Of a stretch of 13,741 bases of DNA, positions 9,105 to 13,741 are shown piece by piece. The notes under the pieces are model-generated. The model had not been told where the DNA came from. It did not search any database and saw nothing but the letters and a program-made list of their open reading frames with translations. Source of the DNA: Coemansia sp. RSA 922 (Eukaryota > Kickxellomycota > Kickxellomycetes > Kickxellales > Kickxellaceae); NCBI GenBank assembly GCA_027577415.1, contig JANBQS010000669.1, forward strand, positions 1 through 13,741, in the 5' to 3' direction. Numbering within the stretch: the first letter of the stretch is position 1; the number at the start of each line of letters is the position of its first letter. The translations under genes were made by a program, and so were the position numbers.

Positions 9105-9312
9105 TCGCCCGCCAACTCTTGATCACAAAGAGAGTCAAATTATAATCAAGAACTGGCGATTAAGTCGAGCCAGGGAATGTCATGTGACTGCTTTTCTCAC
9201 GCACTTGAAAAGCGATAACCCCAGCAAGAGATTGCTGCGTCATGGAAAACCGTTTCTGCCGCTATATAATTTCTGTTGCGCCTAACTATTGTAGAGTTGT
9301 ATAATACAAACC
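9002..9312. promoter_or_regulatory. Divergent promoter between uL14 and the first thioredoxin-like gene
   Basis: 311 nt shared by uL14 (minus) and the membrane protein gene (plus). TATATAA at 9263-9269 is 44 nt upstream of the plus-strand ATG; a TTTATACA on the minus strand near 9018-9026 is close to the uL14 start. One TGGATACGC copy lies at 9092-9100. No tRNA or other gene was seen. Confidence 0.5.
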
Positions 9313-10324
9313 ATGCTCGTGGGTGCTCGCTTTCTCGTCAGTTCTATTGCTGTATTGCTATCCCTAGCTGTTGTCACACAGGCCGCTGGCGTGTCTATTG
9401 ACCGCGATGGCTCTGTTATCGCTGACAAGAGCGTTGGTGAGATGACCAAAGAGTCATTCTTGACATACTTGGACACGAAACAAAGCATGCTCATCAGCTT
9501 CTACCAAAAGGACAACGCAGAATCTGACAAGGCGCTCAGCGACTTTGAAACGTTTGCAAAGGAGGCAGCCACAAGATATCCCGACTTGCAGTTGGGTAAA
9601 GTCGACTTTAAGCAGAGCCCGTACTTGACAGCACGCATGCTGCTGACCGGGTAAGTCATTGCGAGCCATATGCGACAATAAATCCCACACCACGTTCCAT
9701 GTACTAAACAACACACACACAACTAACCGACTCAATTGCCTTGATATAGAGTTCCAGAGCTGCGCTTGCTTATTAAAGGAGAGGGTATGTAATCAAGCCA
9801 TTGTTCAGCGAGTGTTTCACATCCATATAGACTGCATACTAACCAACTGCATGCAATATGCATTTTTTAATGAGCTAGATTCGGCCTGGAGGGCTTACAA
9901 CATGGAGATTACATTTGGCGCCGAGGAGATGGTCCACTATATGGACAATCAACTCTGGCTAGACGAAGCTCCACTAGGCGGCCAAGCCCAGATGTACTGC
10001 TCACCCTTCAACTTTTGTGGCAAGGCGCTGGCATTTATCGCGGACAAGAGCACCGCAATGGAAAGCGCGCTTCCAATTCCAAAGTGGCTGGCCATGCTTC
10101 TGGTCCCTGCTATTATCACATTTGCTGGCCGGTTCATTATCGACGGCATGTATGGAGCCGAAGAGCAGATCCGCAATCTCCTTGGCTACCCTCGTGCCGC
10201 CGAAGCCAACAATGAAGCTCTGTCAGATATAGAATCCGAGGCAGAACAAGACGCTGATGCAGGCGCTAAAAGCAAAAGGGAGACAAGTCAGCCCAAACAG
10301 TCCAAGGAGAAAAAAGCTCAGTAG
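9313..10324 (+). CDS. ER thioredoxin-like membrane protein lacking CxxC (TMX type)
   Basis: Exons 9313-9650, 9750-9784 and 9879-10324 give 272 residues. Intron 1 (99 nt) has GTAAGT and AACTAAC; intron 2 (94 nt) has GTATGT, a perfect TACTAAC at 9837-9843 and CTAG end. The joins produce LTGVPELRLLIKGEDSAW, aligning with MLPELVFIRRPS in the next gene. Order: signal peptide 1-24, thioredoxin fold about 40-150 with cis-Pro P115, C165/C171 in YCSPFNFC, membrane span about 193-212, then an acidic and later Lys-rich tail ending KKAQ, which fits a KKXX ER-retrieval signal. At the active-site position it reads SFYQKDNAESDKALSDF, so both redox Cys are absent. Topology suggests a lumenal thioredoxin domain. 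It is probably a binding or chaperone-like paralog without oxidoreductase activity; that is inference. Confidence 0.85.
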
Positions 10325-10855
10325 AAAAACATTGATTTCAACATGGTTATATTCAATTTTTTATTACGATATTTTTTTTGGCTTGTGATTGTCAAAAGCA
10401 TTTCTTTCCCAAATCGTGCCCCTAGATGCCCCATAGTAGCCGGAGTATACCCGGGTGGGGGTGATGGCGAGAAGCGTGTCCGCGCAAAACACATTGGAGA
10501 AATCTTTGAACAAAATAAATCCAAACGCGCGGAACTTAGTTACTAGCCGCGGCCCGCTCAGTGGCCGGCTAGTCGTTCCCCCTCGCCAGACTGGCCGGAC
10601 AAGGCGCGGAGCATGTAAAACCATCGTGTCTGATCACTAGAAAGGATGCAGGATGACCTTAATGTTCCAAAAAATAATATCCACACAAATACACAAATAC
10701 ATTAAAACGAAGCTAGAACGACAACTAGACACAAACTATTGTCGCGTGCGGAGATGCAGGCGGAGCCACACTAGCCGTCAATCGACTAATCGTTAGCCCC
10801 CCGCTTTCCTTTATCTTCCTATATTGCAATACTATTTTTATTTATTTATTTCGTT
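10325..10855. other. Intergenic region between the two thioredoxin-like genes
   Basis: 531 nt. The flanks are AT-rich, with the second gene's leader T-rich (TATTTTTATTTATTTATTTC). The middle, about 10415-10615, is clearly GC-rich and carries several inverted repeats, listed separately. A 58-codon plus-strand frame from ATG 10464 and an 86-codon minus-strand frame cross the island; neither is recognised. Confidence 0.5.
10465..10588. ncRNA. Candidate structured RNA, three-way junction
   Basis: Three nested complementary pairs can be read directly. P1: TGGCGAG 10465-10471 with CTCGCCA 10582-10588. Inside it, P2: TCCGCGC 10479-10485 with GCGCGGA 10527-10533, extended by TTGGA 10494-10498 with TCCAA 10520-10524. 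Also inside, P3: ACTAGCC 10542-10548 with GGCTAGT 10567-10573, and GGCC 10551-10554 with GGCC 10563-10566, leaving an 8-nt loop and a 2-nt bulge. Together they form a three-way junction in a GC-rich island in AT-rich DNA. It does not match U1, U2, U4, U5, U6, SRP, RNase P or tRNA as I remember them. Strand and transcription are unknown; it may only be a DNA-level or chance structure. Confidence 0.3.
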
Positions 10856-11704
10856 ATGAAGCTCGTATATGTGCTATCGGCGGTGCTAGCCATTATTGGC
10901 ACAGCGCGCAATTCGCTTGCACGAGGAGAAACTGCCCACTACTCGGACGAGCTAGAAGTCGAAGCCGCTGCCGAGGCAAAGCAGCAAGTGCCAAAGTCAG
11001 ACTACGTTGTCGAGCTTGATCGAACCATGTACCATGAAGTGCTCAAAGCTCACGACCAGGTCTTTATTGAATTCTACGCCAATTGGTGCGCGGCCTGCCA
11101 CGCCATGTCCTCAGAGTTTGACGCCTTTGCCAAAGCCGCTCACAAACTATACCCGCAAGTGGCGATCGCTCGCGCAGACATAACAAAGGTCGAGTATCTG
11201 TCGTCGAGCTACATGGTGAGCATGTTGCCTGAGCTGGTGTTCATTCGCCGTCCCTCGCCTGGCGTCACGCCAGAGGTTAGATATGTCTCTGCCAACTTCA
11301 CCAAGAGCGATTTGCTTGACTACATTGGCGGTGGATGGACTACTGACAAGCCGGCTGGCGACTACACCAGTCTGTGGTGCACGCCAACAAATCTCTGCGG
11401 CCATCTTGGCGGCCTAATCGGCGAGTCCGTCGTCTACCTGGACAAACACTTTAATCGCTTCGACATCCCACCCTGGGCTTTCATGGCCGCCTTTGTGTCT
11501 GTGCTGTATCTTGTCGGCCAGGTGGTTGTCGGATTCTTGTCCAGGCTTCTTCGCCGCAATTATCGTGCTCGGATCAACAAAAAGCTCGACGACACCATTC
11601 AGGGAACAGCCAGCATGCCGTCGACACCAAAGACTGGATCCAAGACCTCCAGCCAAGGCAGCGCAACCAAGCGCTCAAAGAACAAGACGTCCAAGAACGA
11701 CTAG
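10856..11704 (+). CDS. ER thioredoxin-like membrane protein with CAAC active site (TMX type)
   Basis: Single exon of 282 residues from ATG 10856. Order: signal peptide about 1-22, an acidic linker, thioredoxin fold about 48-158 with VFIEFYANWCAACHAM (C78, C81) and cis-Pro P125 in MLPEL, then GGWTTDKP, the pair C175/C181 in WCTPTNLC, a membrane span about 207-228 and a basic Ser/Lys-rich tail of about 50 residues. The architecture follows human TMX1 (lumenal thioredoxin domain, one span, cytosolic tail), and CAAC takes the place of the CPAC of TMX1. The predicted role is thiol-disulfide exchange on membrane clients in the ER. The tail ends SKND with Lys only at -3, so a canonical KKXX signal is absent. 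It is the intronless tandem paralog of the gene upstream; a duplication followed by divergence or retroposition could explain the intron difference. Confidence 0.88.
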   Translation: MKLVYVLSAVLAIIGTARNSLARGETAHYSDELEVEAAAEAKQQVPKSDYVVELDRTMYHEVLKAHDQVFIEFYANWCAACHAMSSEFDAFAKAAHKLYPQVAIARADITKVEYLSSSYMVSMLPELVFIRRPSPGVTPEVRYVSANFTKSDLLDYIGGGWTTDKPAGDYTSLWCTPTNLCGHLGGLIGESVVYLDKHFNRFDIPPWAFMAAFVSVLYLVGQVVVGFLSRLLRRNYRARINKKLDDTIQGTASMPSTPKTGSKTSSQGSATKRSKNKTSKND

Positions 11705-11751
11705 ACCATTTCCATTGTATTTCGTTTTTTTTTTCTCAATCCTTTTGCGGT

Positions 11752-11757
11752 AATAAA
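11752..11757 (+). terminator. AATAAA poly(A) signal candidate
   Basis: AATAAA lies about 48 nt past the stop of the second thioredoxin-like gene, after a T-rich stretch, in the 138-nt convergent spacer with Rpn8. Position and context suit cleavage and polyadenylation. Confidence 0.5.
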
Positions 11758-11842
11758 GACATGTATCGTGTTGAATCGGCAGTGACAGCAATGCACCTAA
11801 AAAACGCAAACCACACGAGGAAAAAGCGTGTATGCGTTAAAG

Positions 11843-12923
11843 TTAAGAGGACTTTGCCGCGTCTTTCGAATCAGCGGGCTGCGCAGCGTCGGTGCTGGCG
11901 GCCTGAGTATCAGTAGCGTTCTTGGCCTCGTTCGCAATGGCATCTGCGCTCAGCTCAGCCTCACGGTTCTCGATCTTGTTATTAATGAGATCGTGCAGTG
12001 CAATAATGGCGCGAGCCATGGACGACACATAGATAAGCGCATATTCGTCGTTGGTTTGGACAGTAAATGCCGAAGAGTCATCGGGGATAGTCAGGTTTGG
12101 CAGCAGGTTGAAAATGTCCTGGAGGTTCTGGATAATCTCAGAGTTTACAGGAAGCTTGTTGTCCAGCACTTGCTCCAAATACGTACGAATGTCCGCCAGC
12201 CGCTCAGCTAGGCCGCGCAGGGACGTCAGCTGGTGGGTAACTCTAGTAGCCAAGGTGCCAATGGTGTTGTCCTTGATATCCCGTAGCAAGTGTTCCACGC
12301 CAATTTCCTCAGCCTCCTCGGCTCCAATCTCCGAAGACACATGCTCAAACGTCTTTGTCGCTGCTGTGCCGTCGTCGTGAATCTCCTCTACTGCAAAATA
12401 GGCGTTGGTCGGAAGTCCAATGACCTTGGGCTGAACGTCAATAACGACCAGGACGGGGTTCGGCGTGTACTTTTTAAACAGCTCGTTGATCTGCAAGTCG
12501 GAAGAGCGCAGCTTGGGTCCGTTGTGGTACCAGCCAACCAGCTTCTCCTTGGCGTTGACCTTTTTAAACATTTCGCGCATTGTATCGACGTAGTTGTGGT
12601 CGAGAAACCAAACGGCCGGGTTCTTCTCGTCCTCCTCAAATGGCACTACACAAAAAAAAAGCAAAGAAAGAACTCAGGACAGGTATTAGTAGTGCCATAT
12701 GGAAAGCTCTTGTGGTCAGCCAAAGGCCAATACAGTATAGGAACTTACCAGCAAAGCTGTTTGCTACATTAACGGTGTTGCCCTCGACTTGGCCTAGGAG
12801 CACGCCGACAATGCGCTTCTTTGTGTTCTTTGCTACGCGATTGTAATGATCGACAACCGAGAGTAGCACCAGCGGATGCACAACAACTCGTGTCGGATTA
12901 GCAGCAATCTCGAGTCCAGGCAT
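11843..12923 (-). CDS. RPN8: 26S proteasome regulatory subunit Rpn8 (PSMD7)
   Basis: Exons 12923-12749 and 12645-11843 give 325 residues. The 103-nt intron has donor GTAAGT, branch TACTAAT, a long T-run and TGTAG end; the join reads [14 protein letters not shown], as in known Rpn8. The MPN domain covers about 10-145, starting [17 protein letters not shown] and RIVGVLLG. Where active MPN+ proteins have HSHP, this has GWYHNGPKL (96-104), so it is the inactive MPN- type, as expected for Rpn8. Then come SKTFEHV-like text ([19 protein letters not shown], 156-173), HLLRDIKD, and the C-terminal helices with [19 protein letters not shown] and [15 protein letters not shown]. Rpn8 pairs with the deubiquitinase Rpn11 in the lid. 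The tail after 290 is Ala/Asp/Ser-rich, shorter and less Lys-rich than the human one. Confidence 0.97.
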
Positions 12924-13156
12924 TTTGCAATCGTACAGAATAATAAAAAGAAAATAAGTATTGATTTGTTTTCAAAGAACCTCAAGCGAATGAAGGCAGC
13001 AGCATTCGCTTCAAGCGGCTTGTGTGGCAAGCCAACGTCATCCAAAATCCCTAAATCAAATCAACTGATCCAGGTCACCAAAATAAAAGTTAAACATGTT
13101 AGGAGAAGGCTTATAAAGTAAAATGCTAAAGAGAAAAGAACAATCCTGTTCGCTCT
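12924..13156 (-). promoter_or_regulatory. Spacer between the nucleoporin 3' end and Rpn8 start
   Basis: 233 nt, AT-rich, between two minus-strand genes. It should carry the nucleoporin 3' UTR and the Rpn8 promoter. I saw no specific motif beyond AT-rich stretches near the Rpn8 ATG. Confidence 0.4.
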
Positions 13157-13741
13157 CTAGTGCCGGCGGCCACGCGGCCGAGCTATCCGGCGATTCTGGC
13201 TAGTTGCCGATGCGTTCGACGCGCCAGTCACGCGGCCCAAAGACATGCCGCCGCCAACACCAGTGTTGGAATGCTGAGCAACGCCACCAGCGGAAAACTG
13301 GAAGTGCGAACCGCTCTCTTGCACCGAGGCATTGCTGCCGAATGCAAAGGGTGTTGGTGGAACCGATCCTGCTGTAGGCGCACCCGCGCCAAATGAAAAC
13401 CCAGCAGTGGAGGGTGTCTGGTTGCTCTGACCGAACGAGAACTGCGGGGCTTGCCCAGTGCCAGCGCCAAATGCAGACGTGTTGCTGGCACCACCAAATG
13501 CAGAGTTACCAGCGGATGGACCGAATCCGCCAGGCTGGCTGCTGAAGGAGGGCATGGCAGATGAGCCTTGCTGCGGCTGCTGCTGCTGCTGTTGGCCGAA
13601 TCCACCGGTGCCAGTGAACGACCCGCCAAACCCAGTCGACGACGAAGAGGGGTTTCCAAATGTAAACGATCCAGAGCTCACGTTTCTCTGTCCAGGGTTG
13701 GATCCAAAGCCAAGACCGCCATTCGACGACCCAAAGGCACT
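13157..13741 (-). CDS. FG-repeat nucleoporin, C-terminal part
   Basis: The minus-strand frame is open from the right edge to a TAG at 13157-13159, giving 194 residues of a longer protein. No start is present: the GTG at 13681 lies inside the open frame, and the 20 upstream codons are also FG-type (SAFGS, GLGFGS). About eleven FG motifs of GFG, AFG, SFG and TFG type are spread through Ser, Gly, Gln and Ala-rich text, with a Gln run (six Q, then PQQ). The protein ends in a short basic tail, NRRIARPRGRRH. Such a tail after FG repeats recalls the Nup1, Nup153 or POM121 group, but I cannot tell which. FG repeats form the permeability barrier of the nuclear pore and bind karyopherins; the basic tail could bind importin or be a nuclear signal. 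Confidence 0.85.
   Translation of the reverse strand, partial: SAFGSSNGGLGFGSNPGQRNVSSGSFTFGNPSSSSTGFGGSFTGTGGFGQQQQQQPQQGSSAMPSFSSQPGGFGPSAGNSAFGGASNTSAFGAGTGQAPQFSFGQSNQTPSTAGFSFGAGAPTAGSVPPTPFAFGSNASVQESGSHFQFSAGGVAQHSNTGVGGGMSLGRVTGASNASATSQNRRIARPRGRRH
13577..13594 (-). repeat. CAG/CAA microsatellite coding for glutamine
   Basis: Five CTG units followed by TTG on the plus strand read as CAA and CAG codons for six Gln in the nucleoporin. It is a likely length-variable site. Confidence 0.6.

Noticed and set aside
9831..9878. Acceptor at 9830 for intron 2 of the first thioredoxin-like gene
   Set aside because: It fits the frame, but lies just upstream of a perfect TACTAAC branch site, and would insert 16 residues with no counterpart in the paralog. 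The CTAG at 9878 is better.
10464..10640. 58-codon plus-strand ORF with LNKINPNAR text
   Set aside because: INPNAR faintly recalls CobW-type proteins, but the rest does not and there are no supporting exons nearby. The GC-rich composition explains the open frame.
13682..13741. Start of the nucleoporin at GTG 13681
   Set aside because: The 20 codons upstream stay open and contain further FG motifs, so the gene continues beyond the window.

Overview
The window looks like nuclear DNA of a fungus with a compact, intron-poor genome. Spliceosomal introns of about 94-123 nt carry GTRNGT-type donors and yeast-like branch sites (TACTAAC, AACTAAC, TGCTAAC), with one longer 335-nt intron in a ribosomal protein gene. 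A DUF4246 gene points to fungi. The complex I subunit NDUFS6 and the GTPase Rab2 argue against budding yeast and fission yeast, which I recall as lacking complex I and, for budding yeast, Rab2. A zoopagomycete of the Kickxellomycotina type (Coemansia and relatives) is my best guess, from general gene style only.

Layout, left to right: (1) a partial DUF4246 gene on the minus strand, running off the left edge; (2) a sparse region with one doubtful ORF (about 1759-2376); (3) an intronless USP36-type deubiquitinase (2610-4829, +); (4) an 870-nt empty stretch; (5) NDUFS6 (5700-6122, +); (6) Rab2 with three exons, the middle one only 11 nt (6522-7377, +); (7) the core spliceosomal protein SmD2 (7648-7998, +), convergent with (8) ribosomal protein uL14/Rpl23 (8244-9001, -); (9) a divergent promoter leading to two tandem ER thioredoxin-like membrane proteins, 9313-10324 and 10856-11704 (both +); (10) the proteasome lid subunit Rpn8 (11843-12923, -); (11) the 3' end of an FG-repeat nucleoporin (13157 to the right edge, -).

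Most genes are unlinked housekeeping functions: ubiquitin removal, respiration, Golgi traffic, splicing, translation, proteasome and nuclear pore. The one pair that clearly belongs together is the tandem thioredoxin-like genes. They share a signal peptide, thioredoxin fold, juxtamembrane C-x5-C pair and single membrane span, but only the second keeps the redox CxxC; the first looks like a redox-dead paralog.

The main points for a second look are that paralog pair, the 11-nt Rab2 microexon that encodes part of the P-loop, a GC-rich island between the two thioredoxin-like genes whose inverted repeats could fold as a three-way junction, a repeated TGGATACGC motif around the uL14 start, and a DUF4246 protein that appears to have lost its H-x-E dyad. 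I saw no mobile element, CRISPR array, tRNA or rRNA.
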